Notes: generated by a model not told the origin, from the letters alone. Shown: positions 8,407 to 18,356, numbered from the stretch's first letter. The stretch is DNA of 64,000 bases from Pseudoclavibacter sp. CFCC 11306 (GCF_008831235.1 NZ_WBKF01000001.1:496001-560000); one strand, 5' to 3'. Numbers and translations: made by a program.

Positions 8407-9155
8407 CAGTGGTCACGCGGCTTGCCGGTGTGCGTCGCTGCCGGCTCTGACGGCGCGGCCGAGGCCACCTGCTCAACCGGGTGCACGGCATCGGGTGCAG
8501 ACGGATGCCCCGGCAGCGCGAGTGCGCCGGATGCGGTCTCGCCGTGGTGCTCGGGGCGCTGGATGCGTTCGATCCAGGCGAGGGCGACCGCCGAGAGAAT
8601 GAAGGTGAGATGGATGAACACCTGCCACATCACACCGGTGGTCGTGTAGCTCTCGCCGGTCACGTTGTGCGCATGCTCTGCGCCGAGATCGCCGACTTCG
8701 ATGAAGGTCTTCAGCAGATGGATCGACGAGATGCTGATGATCGAGATGGCCAGCTTGACCTTGAGGATGTTCGCGTTCACATGCGACAGCCAGTCGGGCT
8801 CGTCCTGGTGGCCGTCGACGTTGATCTTCGAGACGAACGTCTCATATCCGCCGATGATGACCATGATCAGCAGATTCGCGATCATGACCACGTCGATGAG
8901 TCCCAGCACGGTCAGCATGATGGTGGTCTCATCGAGCTTGCCCCAGTCGGTGAAGACGTCGGCGAGCAGGTGGAACAGATCGACCCAGAACACGATCACG
9001 TAGATCAGCTGCGCCACGATGAGACCGATGTAGAGCGGAGCCTGCAGCCACCTGCTGGCGAAGATCAGGTAGCCGAGCATGTTCGATGTCTGCGAGTTCT
9101 GCGCCTGACGGCCGACGGCGAATTGACGTCGCTGGTGGTGATCAGAGGGGGACAT
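8406..9155 (-). CDS. YqhA family (UPF0114) membrane protein
   Basis: A 249-residue protein of the YqhA/UPF0114 family, whose function is not established. Four membrane segments are seen at about 35-60, 75-105, 133-155 and 175-195. The family motifs GYETFVSKI (near 103) and LKVKLAISIISISSIHLLK (near 131) are intact. Compared with the approximately 165-residue E. coli form it has a 25-residue N-terminal and a roughly 50-residue Pro/Ala/His-rich C-terminal extension. AGGAG lies 4 nt before the ATG at 9155; a downstream ATG (Met26) would start nearer the family's usual N-terminus. It is the first gene of a tightly coupled unit with the CydDC-like exporter. Confidence 0.85.
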   Translation of the reverse strand: MSPSDHHQRRQFAVGRQAQNSQTSNMLGYLIFASRWLQAPLYIGLIVAQLIYVIVFWVDLFHLLADVFTDWGKLDETTIMLTVLGLIDVVMIANLLIMVIIGGYETFVSKINVDGHQDEPDWLSHVNANILKVKLAISIISISSIHLLKTFIEVGDLGAEHAHNVTGESYTTTGVMWQVFIHLTFILSAVALAWIERIQRPEHHGETASGALALPGHPSAPDAVHPVEQVASAAPSEPAATHTGKPRDH

Positions 9156-9238
9156 CGAGCTCCTGACGTGTGTGGGTGATCCCAGTCGACGTCATTGGCG
9201 ACTATGGAGTGACGAACTCATGTTACTTGCACCCGACG

Positions 9239-10360
9239 TCATCGCGCAGCAGCGAGCACCGGCACACGGTCGACGTCGACGTCCCCTCCCCCGTGTGCCC
9301 CGACGAAGGCCACGGCCGCGCGCGTCGCAGCGATCGCCTCGGGGTACTGCGAGAACAGCACCTGATACTCGTGCGGCAGCGGCGGTTCGTGATCGGTGTC
9401 GTAGAACTGCGTGACCACCGGCACTCCGAGCTGCTGCAGATGCGCGGCGAATGCCCGCGACTGTGACTCCAAGGGGTCGCCGTTGCCTGCGCTGACGAAC
9501 GTCGGCGGAAAGTCTGCCGTCACTGCGTCTATGGGAGAGCCCTGGCGAAGCATCTCGGCACTCTGCCAGTCGCGGACGCCGCTGTAGGCCCACATCACTG
9601 TGTTCAGAAATGAGGCGAACGGACCGGTCGCCTGCACGGCGCCGACGTCATAGGCCCCGCAGAAGAGCACCGCCCCACGAACCTGTTTCGGCTGAACCTG
9701 CGGCTGCAGGCCGAGCAGCGAGGCCTCGTCGGGGCTTTCGAGAGCGGCGAGATAGGTCGCCACGACCTGCGATCCGGCAGAGTCTCCCGCATAGAAAAGA
9801 CGGTCGGCCGCGATGCCGAGATCGTCGGCGCGATCGAGCAGGTAGCTGGTGGCTGCGTCGAGCTGCTGCACCGCAGTCGGGAATCGTGCCTCTGGCGAGA
9901 GCGTGTAGTTGATCTGCACGACGGTCGCTCCGCTCGCCGCAAGAATGCGCGAGTAGTTCTCGCCCTGCGACTTGTCGCCTCCGACCCAGCCGCCGCCGTG
10001 CACCCAGATGATAGTGCTTGCCGGTTCGGTCGCGTCCGCACGGCGGTACACGTCAAGCCGTTCGTCGGCGCGACCGCTCGAGGTGTAGGCGAGATCGGCG
10101 TCACGTCGCACGTCGGCCGGTGCGTAGGCACCGAGCGCCTCGTTGCCCTGCACGCCTCCCGCGTTGAACGACGACCGGATCAGCAGCGCGCCGGGAATCG
10201 GCGTGGTGACGAAGCTCAGCACCACCACGAGCAGCAGCGAGACCAGAACGGCGACGAGCATGCCGAGCACCGTCGCACAACGGCGCAGCAGCGTCAGCCC
10301 GGCCGTCGACGCGCCTGCTGAAGTCGGGCCAGGCGCGCCCGGCTCGTGCGTGCTGCGCAT
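9239..10360 (-). CDS. Membrane-anchored alpha/beta hydrolase (HSL-like esterase)
   Basis: A 373-residue serine hydrolase with one N-terminal membrane helix (about 30-55), so the catalytic domain probably faces outside. The oxyanion-hole motif is HGGGW near residue 122, the nucleophile motif GDSAGS near 193, and DTDHEPPLPHEY near 335 supplies the likely catalytic His. This pattern is the hormone-sensitive-lipase/BD-FAE type (alpha/beta hydrolase fold 3); the substrate is unknown. Its ATG overlaps the stop of the upstream LiaF-like gene by one base, and 83 nt separate it from the YqhA gene, so all five leftward genes may share a transcript. Confidence 0.85.
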   Translation of the reverse strand: MRSTHEPGAPGPTSAGASTAGLTLLRRCATVLGMLVAVLVSLLLVVVLSFVTTPIPGALLIRSSFNAGGVQGNEALGAYAPADVRRDADLAYTSSGRADERLDVYRRADATEPASTIIWVHGGGWVGGDKSQGENYSRILAASGATVVQINYTLSPEARFPTAVQQLDAATSYLLDRADDLGIAADRLFYAGDSAGSQVVATYLAALESPDEASLLGLQPQVQPKQVRGAVLFCGAYDVGAVQATGPFASFLNTVMWAYSGVRDWQSAEMLRQGSPIDAVTADFPPTFVSAGNGDPLESQSRAFAAHLQQLGVPVVTQFYDTDHEPPLPHEYQVLFSQYPEAIAATRAAVAFVGAHGGGDVDVDRVPVLAAAR

Positions 10361-11133
10361 CAGTTGCGAACCTCGAGGCCGCCCAGCATGATCTGCCCGC
10401 CGATGACCACGACCGGAGCCATAGACGCGACGGACGGATCGGCAGCCGACGCGGTGAAGACCGACCGGTCTTCGACGCCTCCGAGCAGAGCCGTCGCCTC
10501 GACCCGCACCCGGGCGCCGTCCGGAATGCGAATCTCGACGCCGCCCATCAACGCGAGCACCTCGATGCGAACCTCCGGTGCCAGCACGGCACGGGTCAGA
10601 TCAAGCGTCGACGAGCCGAGCACGGCAGTCATCGACGCGCTGCGAAAGCCGTGTGCCGTGCTGCGCACCTCGGAGCTGCCCAGCACCGCCGTCACGTTCT
10701 GGTCAAGGGCGGCGTCGCCCTCACGTGCGCCGAATCGGCGCCCCTCTGCGGCAGACGCCTCGGCTGGCGAGCTCGGAGCCGAATGGTCTGCCGAAGACGT
10801 GCTCGCCGCCGCCTTCGGGCGACGTCTCGTCAGCACACTGAGGCCCAGCGCGATCACAGCGGCCGGTGCGATCAGTGCCCATGGGCTGAACGGCAGCAGA
10901 CCGAAGTTGTCGAGGATCAGTGCGGTGCCGACGACGACGAGCGCCAGCGCCCACCAGAGATTCGACCAGGACGACACCAGCGTCGAGACGCCCAAGGCGA
11001 TCACGGCGATGCCGATGATCAGACGAAATATGCTGCCCATCTGAAAGTCCGGGATCACCACGTGGGCGAGCAGCACCAGCCCCACGCCCACGATGACGAT
11101 GCCTGCGATGATGCGGGAGCCCACTGTTCTCAT
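10360..11133 (-). CDS. LiaF-like membrane protein
   Basis: A 257-residue protein with four short membrane segments in the first 100 residues, a low-complexity Ala/Ser-rich linker (105-135) and a C-terminal beta-rich domain. That domain has the repeating VLGSSEV, VLGSSTLDL, LMGGVEIRIPDG and LLGGVEDRS motifs of the LiaF C-terminal domain. LiaF-type proteins monitor cell-envelope damage with two-component systems in Firmicutes; the actinobacterial relatives are not well characterised, and no kinase/regulator pair is adjacent. A TAGAGT -10 box ends 6 nt upstream of the ATG, predicting leaderless expression. It leads the unit containing the esterase, YqhA protein and exporter. Confidence 0.8.
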   Translation of the reverse strand: MRTVGSRIIAGIVIVGVGLVLLAHVVIPDFQMGSIFRLIIGIAVIALGVSTLVSSWSNLWWALALVVVGTALILDNFGLLPFSPWALIAPAAVIALGLSVLTRRRPKAAASTSSADHSAPSSPAEASAAEGRRFGAREGDAALDQNVTAVLGSSEVRSTAHGFRSASMTAVLGSSTLDLTRAVLAPEVRIEVLALMGGVEIRIPDGARVRVEATALLGGVEDRSVFTASAADPSVASMAPVVVIGGQIMLGGLEVRN

Positions 11134-11139
11134 GTTTTA

Positions 11140-11145
11140 ACTCTA
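11140..11145 (-). promoter_or_regulatory. -10 box of the LiaF-like gene (leaderless)
   Basis: TAGAGT on the minus strand ends 6 nt before the ATG; no ribosome binding site is visible. Confidence 0.6.
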
Positions 11146-11251
11146 GCCAACCCTCCCACTGCGTGGTCGTCGAGTCGGGCAGCAGGAAAGCTCCAAACCC
11201 GGCCGGGACAAATACAGGGCGACCTCACATGACGTGAGCCGAGAGGGCGGG

Positions 11252-11257
11252 TATTGT
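11252..11257 (+). promoter_or_regulatory. -10 box of ilvD (leaderless)
   Basis: TATTGT ends 6 nt before the ATG at 11264. A short inverted repeat, CTCAC-ATGAC-GTGAG, at 11224-11238 lies over the expected -35 zone and could be a regulator site. Confidence 0.55.
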
Positions 11258-11263
11258 GGGCAG

Positions 11264-13120
11264 ATGGCCAATCTACGCTCACGCACCGTCACCCACGGCA
11301 GAAACATGGCCGGCGCTCGCGCCCTTCTGCGCGCCGCCGGCGTCGACGGATCAGATTTCGGCAAGCCGATCATCGCAGTCGCGAACAGCTTCACCGAGTT
11401 CGTTCCCGGACACACCCACCTCGCTCCCGTCGGGCGAGTCGTCTCAGAGGCGATCAGCGCCGCCGGCGGCATTCCCCGCGAGTTCAACACCATCGCGGTC
11501 GACGACGGCATCGCCATGGGCCACTCGGGCATGCTCTACTCGCTGCCCAGCCGCGACCTGATCGCCGACTCCGTCGAGTACATGGTCAACGCCCACCAGG
11601 CCGACGCGCTGGTCTGCATCTCGAACTGCGACAAGATCACTCCCGGCATGCTGCTGGCCGCGCTTCGGCTGAACATCCCGACCGTCTTCGTCTCAGGCGG
11701 CCCGATGGAGGGCGGCACGGCAGTTCTCGTCGACGGCACCGTGAAGAAGCGCGTCGAGCTCATCTCGGTGATGTCAGGCACGGCCGACCCCAACCTGTCA
11801 GACGAGAACCTGCTGCGACTCGAGGCCAGCGCCTGCCCGACGTGCGGATCGTGCTCGGGCATGTTCACGGCCAACTCCATGAACTGCCTGACCGAGGCGC
11901 TCGGTCTGTCGCTGCCCGGAAACGGAACCACTCTCGCCACGCACACGGCCAGGCGCGCGCTCTTCGAGAACGCAGGCTCGCTCGTGGTCGAGCTGTGCCA
12001 CCGGTTCTACGACGACGAAGACGACAGTGTGCTGCCCCGTTCGATCGCCACACGTGAGGCGTTCCAGAACGCCATGGCCATGGACATCGCCATGGGCGGC
12101 TCGACCAACACGATTCTGCACCTGCTCGCAGCGGCTCAGGAGGCAGGCGTCGACTACACGATGCACGACATCAACGACCTCTCGCACCATGTGCCCTGCC
12201 TGTGCAAAGTGGCGCCGAACGGGAGCTACCTCGTCGAAGACGTGCACCGCGCAGGCGGCATTCCCGCCATTCTCGGCGAGCTGCACCGTGGCGGCCTGCT
12301 GAACGAGAACGTGCACTCAGTGCACCACCCGACGCTCAGCTCGTACCTGGACGACTGGGATCTGCGCGGCGGCAAGGCGACCGACGAGGCCTTCGAGCTG
12401 TTCCACGCGGCTCCGGGCTGCAAACGCAGCGCCAAGGCGTTCTCGCAGTCAGAACGCTGGGAGACGCTCGATCTCGACGCCGAGGACGGCTGCATCCACG
12501 ACGTCGCCCACGCCTATTCGAAAGACGGCGGCCTGGCCGTGCTCTACGGCAATCTTGCCGAGGACGGCTGCGTCGTGAAGACCGCCGGCGTCGACGAATC
12601 GATCCTGACGTTCAGCGGACCGGCCGTCGTCGTCGAGTCGCAGGAAGACGCAGTGAACGTCATCCTGAACAAGCAGGTCAAGGCCGGCGACGTCGTCGTC
12701 GTTCGCTATGAGGGGCCCAAGGGCGGCCCGGGCATGCAGGAGATGCTGTACCCGACGTCGTTCCTGAAGGGTCGTGGCCTGGGCAAGAAGTGCGCGCTGA
12801 TCACCGACGGCCGCTTCTCCGGCGGCACCTCGGGGCTTTCGATCGGCCATGTCTCCCCCGAGGCGGCATCCGGCGGCCTGATCTCGCTCGTCGAGAGCGG
12901 AGACACGATCACCATCGACATCCCGAATCGCAGGATCGAACTGAACGTCTCTGACGAGGTGCTCGCCGAGCGCCGCGCCGCCCTCGAAGAGGGCAACGGA
13001 TACCACCCGAAAGATCGCAAGCGTGAGATCTCGACCGCCCTCAAGGTCTACGGCGCATTGGCGACGTCAGCTGACAAGGGAGCGGTTCGCGACAAGGCGA
13101 AGATCGACGCGATCTACTGA
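11264..13120 (+). CDS. ilvD: Dihydroxy-acid dehydratase
   Basis: A 618-residue dihydroxy-acid dehydratase (EC 4.2.1.9), which dehydrates 2,3-dihydroxy-isovalerate and 2,3-dihydroxy-3-methylvalerate in isoleucine and valine synthesis. The N-terminus ([16 protein letters not shown]) is that of IlvD proper rather than the sugar-acid dehydratases. Iron-sulfur ligands are in [11 protein letters not shown] (Cys118, Cys122) and [18 protein letters not shown] (near 190). The [10 protein letters not shown] motif is near 280 and GRFSGGTSG near 520. The ATG at 11264 gives the family N-terminus and sits 6 nt after a -10 box; the frame is open 10 codons further upstream. No other ilv gene is nearby. Confidence 0.96.
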   Translation: MANLRSRTVTHGRNMAGARALLRAAGVDGSDFGKPIIAVANSFTEFVPGHTHLAPVGRVVSEAISAAGGIPREFNTIAVDDGIAMGHSGMLYSLPSRDLIADSVEYMVNAHQADALVCISNCDKITPGMLLAALRLNIPTVFVSGGPMEGGTAVLVDGTVKKRVELISVMSGTADPNLSDENLLRLEASACPTCGSCSGMFTANSMNCLTEALGLSLPGNGTTLATHTARRALFENAGSLVVELCHRFYDDEDDSVLPRSIATREAFQNAMAMDIAMGGSTNTILHLLAAAQEAGVDYTMHDINDLSHHVPCLCKVAPNGSYLVEDVHRAGGIPAILGELHRGGLLNENVHSVHHPTLSSYLDDWDLRGGKATDEAFELFHAAPGCKRSAKAFSQSERWETLDLDAEDGCIHDVAHAYSKDGGLAVLYGNLAEDGCVVKTAGVDESILTFSGPAVVVESQEDAVNVILNKQVKAGDVVVVRYEGPKGGPGMQEMLYPTSFLKGRGLGKKCALITDGRFSGGTSGLSIGHVSPEAASGGLISLVESGDTITIDIPNRRIELNVSDEVLAERRAALEEGNGYHPKDRKREISTALKVYGALATSADKGAVRDKAKIDAIY

Positions 13121-13143
13121 TCGACAGAGTGGGTTCGCATCAG

Positions 13144-13186
13144 GATGCGGGTCGGATGATGGCGTCGCCATGGTCTGGCCCGCATC
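13144..13186 (+). terminator. Intrinsic terminator of ilvD
   Basis: GATGCGGG (13144-13151) pairs with CCCGCATC (13179-13186) and is followed by GTCTTTTG. It lies 25 nt after the ilvD stop and just before the gdhA -10 box. Confidence 0.65.
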
Positions 13187-13194
13187 GTCTTTTG

Positions 13195-13200
13195 TAGACT
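13195..13200 (+). promoter_or_regulatory. -10 box of gdhA
   Basis: TAGACT lies about 85 nt upstream of the gdhA start, giving a leader of roughly 75 nt that contains its ribosome binding site. Confidence 0.45.
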
Positions 13201-13283
13201 GAGCGCGGTGCGCACGCCGCCGTGTGTGCCCCCGGTGGGCGCTTCGAACGGGCCCCCGAGCAGCCCTGCAGAGAGGTTCATGA

Positions 13284-14645
<1,362 letters not shown>

Positions 14646-14686
14646 TCATCGACGCAGCCCGCGGCTGAGGCCGCCGCGCAGACGAA

Positions 14687-14733
14687 GGGCTGCGGAGACG
14701 CCAGAACTTCACCGTTCGGTGTCTCCGCAGCCC
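14687..14733. terminator. Bidirectional terminator between gdhA and the ABC importer
   Basis: A perfect 13-bp inverted repeat, GGGCTGCGGAGAC (14687-14699) with its complement (14721-14733), has a 21-nt loop. It stands between convergent genes, 42 nt from the gdhA stop and 21 nt from the binding-protein stop. Confidence 0.75.
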
Positions 14734-14754
14734 GTTCTCACTGCGGAGCCTCGA

Positions 14755-15813
14755 TCACCTGCCGGGCAGGTACTCGTTGGTCAGTCCCTGACGGCCGTCG
14801 TACTCGTTCTCGAGCAGACCGTTCTCGTGCATCCAGGCGGCGTACGCGGCCCAGTCGTCTTCCGGCTGATGACCGAAGCCTCCGTCGTTCTTCAGCAGCG
14901 GCACCGTGCGCTCGACCATCCGGCGCAGCACATCGGGTTCGTAGGCGCCGTCGGTCGGTCCGGTCAGAGCCTCGACCGCAGTGTCGGTGCTCGCCTCTGC
15001 CGCCTCCTGGCCCTTCGCCGTGCCGGCCAGGAACTTGCGCACGCGCTCGGCGTAGGCCGAGTCGCTCTGCAGACGCGAACGTTGGGCGATCACGACGAGC
15101 TCGTCGTAGTCGGGCAGCCCGAGCTCGGTGTTCGACCACGACGGAAAGCTGCCGTGCTCGGCGAGCTCGACGCCCTCGATGTTCGGGTATGCGCCGATGG
15201 TCGCATCGACCTGATGATCGATGAGCGGCTGGTTGAGCCCCTGTGACAGGTTCACGTAGGTGATCGTCGACGGGTCGACGCCGTGCTTCTTGGCGATGTA
15301 GTTCATCGTCGTCTCCTGCGAGGCGAGCCCTGACGTGCCGACCTTCTTGCCGGCGAGATCCTGCGGCCCGTTGATTCCCGATCCCTCCCAGGTCATCACC
15401 GAGTTGAGGCTGGTCGGAACGAGCGCTCCCACCGAGATGACGTCGAGCCCCTCCCCCTCGGCGATCAGGGTGTCGGGCTCGTACGAGATCGCCAGATCGG
15501 TCTGACCGAGGCTGACCATCTTCGCGGCGTCTGCGGTGCCGCTCGGCGTGGTGAAGTCCACCTTGACCCCGGCCTGCTCGTACGCGCCGGTGTGCTGCGC
15601 CGTGTAGAGCGACACGTGGTCGGGGTTCGGCGTCCAGTCGAGCAGCACGCTCACCGGGTCGAGGCCGTCTGAGGCGGCCGAATCCTGCTGCTGGCTCGAG
15701 CATCCGCTCAGCGCCAGGCTGAACGCGGCGGCTCCGGCGACGAGCCCCATGCCCATCGATCGGCGGATGCGTGCATGCGCCCGCCTCTGGGACGCGGTCT
15801 GTGAGGTGATCAT
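14755..15813 (-). CDS. Thiamine-precursor ABC importer, substrate-binding lipoprotein (ThiY/NMT1-like)
   Basis: A 352-residue binding protein of the NMT1/THI5-like family, which binds formyl-aminopyrimidine or hydroxymethylpyrimidine-type thiamine precursors. The signal peptide ends in a lipobox (LALSGCSS, Cys near residue 32), so the protein is a lipoprotein on the outer face of the membrane. The mature domain begins with PVSVLLDWTPNPDHVSLYTAQ, the typical start of ThiY-like proteins. The ATG at 15813 has GAAGGAGAG 6-7 nt upstream; the longer open frame would run through an intergenic repeat array. It is the last gene of an operon headed by a TPP riboswitch, which supports the ligand class. 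The ligand is inferred from family and context. Confidence 0.85.
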   Translation of the reverse strand: MITSQTASQRRAHARIRRSMGMGLVAGAAAFSLALSGCSSQQQDSAASDGLDPVSVLLDWTPNPDHVSLYTAQHTGAYEQAGVKVDFTTPSGTADAAKMVSLGQTDLAISYEPDTLIAEGEGLDVISVGALVPTSLNSVMTWEGSGINGPQDLAGKKVGTSGLASQETTMNYIAKKHGVDPSTITYVNLSQGLNQPLIDHQVDATIGAYPNIEGVELAEHGSFPSWSNTELGLPDYDELVVIAQRSRLQSDSAYAERVRKFLAGTAKGQEAAEASTDTAVEALTGPTDGAYEPDVLRRMVERTVPLLKNDGGFGHQPEDDWAAYAAWMHENGLLENEYDGRQGLTNEYLPGR

Positions 15814-15838
15814 TGTCTCTCCTTCGTCTTCTCTGTGG

Positions 15839-15929
15839 TATCGGTTCGTGGAAGTGGTATCGGTTCTGGGAAGTTGTCTGTGCCGGGAAGTTATCGGTGC
15901 CGTGAGGTGGCATCGGGACCGGGATTCTG
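15839..15929. repeat. Imperfect tandem array of about 19-bp units
   Basis: Five adjacent degenerate copies starting at 15839, 15858, 15877 (15 nt), 15892 and 15911 share the core TATCGGTTC-TGGGAAGTGG. They occupy the space between the permease gene and the binding-protein gene. A run of nine G lies just beyond, at 15942-15950. The array may modulate relative expression of the last gene; function unknown. Confidence 0.55.
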
Positions 15930-16000
15930 GGTGTGACAGCCGGGGGGGGGCGGTGCGCCGTTCGATCGGCGTGGTCGCCGACGTCGCCCGAGGTCGGGGC

Positions 16001-16777
16001 TCAGCGCAGGCTGTCACGCTGCCAGCCGCACACCAGGCGTTCGGCGAGCAGCGTCAGCAGGTACAGGGCGGCCGTCATGGCGGTGAGCAGCACGACCTCG
16101 GCGAAGACGAAGTCGGTGCGCAGTCTGGGAATCGCCTGGATCAGGTGATAGCCCAGACCATTGCTCGATCCGGCGTACTCGCCGAAGACTGCGGCCACGG
16201 GAGCGAAGGTCACCGAGATGCGCAGCCCGGCGAAGCCCTGCGGCAGTGCGAATGGCATCCGCACGCGCCAGAAAAGCGCGCTCGGGCTTGCCCACAGCGT
16301 GCGCATCGTGTCGATCAGTCGCGGGTCGACGCTCTGCAGGCCCGACAGCAGGCTGACAGTCACCGGAAAGAAGCAGAGCAGCGCGACGATCACCACCTTC
16401 GACGCGATGCCGTAGCCGAGCGCGATCGTGAGAATCGGGGCGAAGACCATGACCGGCACTGTCTGCGTGCCGATCAGCAGGGGTTCGAGAGCGCTGCGCA
16501 GCGGCTTCACCGCGAAGACCGTGACCGAGATGACGCCGGCGGCGAGAACGCCGACCAGCAGGCCGAGCACAGTCTCACTGCCGGTCACGAGAGTGGCCGA
16601 CCACAGCGTGCCCCAGTAGCGGCCGAGCGCCACGATGACGTCCTGCGGGGCCGGAACGAGGTATTTCGGCACTCCGAGCCACGTGGTGGCGCCCCACCAC
16701 ACGGCCAGCACGATCACGACCGCAGTGGCCGGCGGCAGCACCCGGTGCAGGCGGCTCTGTGCGTTGCGCGTGTTCAT
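16001..16777 (-). CDS. Thiamine-precursor ABC importer, permease (ThiX-like)
   Basis: A 258-residue BPD-type permease of the SsuC/TauC/ThiX family with six predicted membrane helices. The EAA-loop region that contacts the ATPase is at about 150-185 (LIDTMRTLWASPSALFWRVR, then ALPQGFAGLRISV). With the ATPase and the NMT1-like lipoprotein it forms a complete importer. Its ATG overlaps the ATPase stop by 4 nt. A 187-nt gap follows before the binding-protein gene and holds a short repeat array and a G9 tract. SsuC-type alkanesulfonate transport is the alternative by homology alone, but the TPP riboswitch argues for thiamine precursors. Confidence 0.85.
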   Translation of the reverse strand: MNTRNAQSRLHRVLPPATAVVIVLAVWWGATTWLGVPKYLVPAPQDVIVALGRYWGTLWSATLVTGSETVLGLLVGVLAAGVISVTVFAVKPLRSALEPLLIGTQTVPVMVFAPILTIALGYGIASKVVIVALLCFFPVTVSLLSGLQSVDPRLIDTMRTLWASPSALFWRVRMPFALPQGFAGLRISVTFAPVAAVFGEYAGSSNGLGYHLIQAIPRLRTDFVFAEVVLLTAMTAALYLLTLLAERLVCGWQRDSLR

Positions 16778-17568
16778 CGCCGCATCGCCCCCTCTGCGGA
16801 CAGCGCGGTCAGCAGACCGGTGCGCGCAGCGGCCAGATCGACGTCTGCGAGCAGCTCGGTGCGCGAGCGAGGATCGCCGAACCAGCCGCGACTCTCAGCG
16901 GTCACGCGCGCAGGCCGTCCGGCCAGCACGAGCACCCGATCAGCCAGCAGCAGGGCTTCATCAACGTCATGGGTGACCAGCACGAGCGTGGTCTGTCGAT
17001 CGCGCAGCCGCTCGCGCAGCCAGGTCTGACCGTCGGCACGGGTGATCGCATCGAGGGCTCCCAGTGGCTCGTCGGCGAGCAGGACGGGTTTGTCGGCGGC
17101 GAGGGCGCGCAGCAGAGCAGCACGCTGTCGCATGCCGCCGCTCAGCTCATGCGGGCGGCGGTGCGCGACCGAGCCGAGCCCCCACTGCTCGACCAGTGGA
17201 CGCACCTGCTCGCGTGCGGCTGACCTGGAGACGCCGCGATTGCGCAGCGGCATCGCGACGTTGTCGACCAGGGAGAGCCACGGCAGCAGGGAGTCGCCCT
17301 GAGGCATGAGTGCGCAGCTGCGCACTCGTTCGGCCGGATCGGAGTGATCGAGCACCCGGACCGTGCCTGCGTCTGGTGTGAGCAGCCCGGCGATCACCGA
17401 CAGGGCGGTGGTCTTGCCGCAGCCGGAACGACCGATCACGGCGACGTGCTCGCCGGTCTGGATGCTCAGGCGCAGTTCTTCGAGCACCGGCGCCGCTGCG
17501 CCCTCAGGCGTATAGGCCACGTCGCTGACGACGACTGCGGTGTCGGATTCGACGCGCGTCGATTCCAT
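16774..17568 (-). CDS. Thiamine-precursor ABC importer, ATP-binding subunit (ThiZ-like)
   Basis: A 264-residue ATPase energising the adjacent permease. Walker A is VIGRSGCGKTTALSVI near 43, the Q-loop is in LMPQGDSLLPW near 89, the signature LSGGMRQRAALLRAL near 142, Walker B PVLLADEPLGALD near 162 and the switch His in VTHDVDEAL near 196. It is the first gene of the three-gene operon. The ATG at 17568 lies 10 nt after GGAGGG, which is itself part of the conserved 3' strand of the TPP aptamer, so ligand binding should hide the ribosome binding site directly. Confidence 0.88.
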   Translation of the reverse strand: MESTRVESDTAVVVSDVAYTPEGAAAPVLEELRLSIQTGEHVAVIGRSGCGKTTALSVIAGLLTPDAGTVRVLDHSDPAERVRSCALMPQGDSLLPWLSLVDNVAMPLRNRGVSRSAAREQVRPLVEQWGLGSVAHRRPHELSGGMRQRAALLRALAADKPVLLADEPLGALDAITRADGQTWLRERLRDRQTTLVLVTHDVDEALLLADRVLVLAGRPARVTAESRGWFGDPRSRTELLADVDLAAARTGLLTALSAEGAMRR

Positions 17569-17573
17569 CGTGT

Positions 17574-17651
17574 GACATCCCTCCGCTCGTGTGAACGAGA
17601 TCAGGTTCAGCGGGTCTCATCTCAGCTCCAGATCTCGGAGCACCCCGTGTC
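17574..17651 (-). ncRNA. TPP riboswitch (thiamine-precursor ABC operon)
   Basis: On the minus strand the THI-box elements occur in order: CGGGGTG, GAGCTGAGATGAGACCCG, CTGAACCTGATC, the P4/P5 arm CTCGTTCACACGAG, and GCGGAGGGATG. Closing bases GACA (17651-17648) and TGTC (17577-17574) can form the P1 end. The Shine-Dalgarno GGAGGG (17584-17579) lies inside the aptamer and the start codon is 5 nt beyond it. Control is therefore probably translational: TPP bound means translation off. Confidence 0.93.
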
Positions 17652-17660
17652 TTCGTCGAA

Positions 17661-17666
17661 AGCGTA
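17661..17666 (-). promoter_or_regulatory. -10 box for the riboswitch-controlled ABC operon
   Basis: TACGCT on the minus strand would start transcription near 17654, a few bases before the aptamer. The hairpin at 17670-17700 lies directly upstream. Confidence 0.45.
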
Positions 17667-17669
17667 GCA

Positions 17670-17700
17670 GACCCCGGTCGGCACACGGCCAACCGGGGTC
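17670..17700 (-). terminator. Terminator downstream of lutC
   Basis: GACCCCGGT (17670-17678) pairs with ACCGGGGTC (17692-17700), 23 nt after the lutC stop. Little T-richness follows, so strength is uncertain. Confidence 0.55.
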
Positions 17701-17723
17701 TGGGTTTGCTCAGTCTGGGCGAG

Positions 17724-18356
17724 TCACTCGGCCGAGACGATCACCACGATCAGGGTGCGCGGGCCGTGCACGCCTTCGACGCGCTGCAGCTCGATGTCCG
17801 AGGTCGCAGAGGGCCCGGCGATCATCGTGATCGGCCGTTCCGGCACCAGCCGCCGAATCGCCGCCGGCATGTCGACGACGATCTCTGCATCCTGCACCAC
17901 ACACACGTGCACATCGGGCACCAGCGTCAGGGCGCGGCGGCCCTGGGTGCCGCTGCCGTCGAGAAAGATCGTGCCGCTGATCGAGCAGGCCACGGCCGCT
18001 CCGGTGACGATGGCATCGAGGCTGTCGAGTGATGCGGCAGGAATCGACGCGTCGTCGACCTGCACCTCGCCCGCGTAGTCTCCCAGCCAGCTGCGATCCA
18101 GTGCCGGCGGGATGCCGACGCGGCTCGCCTGCACAGAGGCGAGGGCCGAGGCGACCTCTGCCCCGATGGTGCTCGGCGTGGCGCGCCGCACCTCGGCCTT
18201 GTAGTCTTCGAGCCGATCGATCAGCAGATCGATGCGTTCGGCGTCGGGCAGCTCGATCTCGGCGTCGTAGTCGCGCACCACGGGCTCGACCACCGGCGGC
18301 GCGATCCGCAGCGCGTCTTTAATGCGATCCAGGATGTCTTCGCGTGCGGTGCTCAC
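17724..18356 (-). CDS. lutC: Lactate utilization protein C
   Basis: A 210-residue LUD-domain protein, the third component of the LutABC iron-sulfur complex that oxidises L-lactate to pyruvate in the cytoplasm. The LUD fold motifs VGIPPALD (about 81) and SGTIFLDGSGTQGRRALTLV with PDVHVCVV (about 125-152) are clear. Length is close to B. subtilis LutC (240). The start is GTG, overlapping the lutB stop as GTGA, so translation is coupled. The order lutA-lutB-lutC is canonical. A hairpin follows the stop. Confidence 0.93.
   Translation of the reverse strand: MSTAREDILDRIKDALRIAPPVVEPVVRDYDAEIELPDAERIDLLIDRLEDYKAEVRRATPSTIGAEVASALASVQASRVGIPPALDRSWLGDYAGEVQVDDASIPAASLDSLDAIVTGAAVACSISGTIFLDGSGTQGRRALTLVPDVHVCVVQDAEIVVDMPAAIRRLVPERPITMIAGPSATSDIELQRVEGVHGPRTLIVVIVSAE

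Noticed and set aside
14755-16017. Binding-protein start at 16017
   Set aside because: The extension runs through the repeat array, the G9 tract and into the permease gene and would bury the lipoprotein signal peptide; ATG 15813 has a good ribosome binding site.
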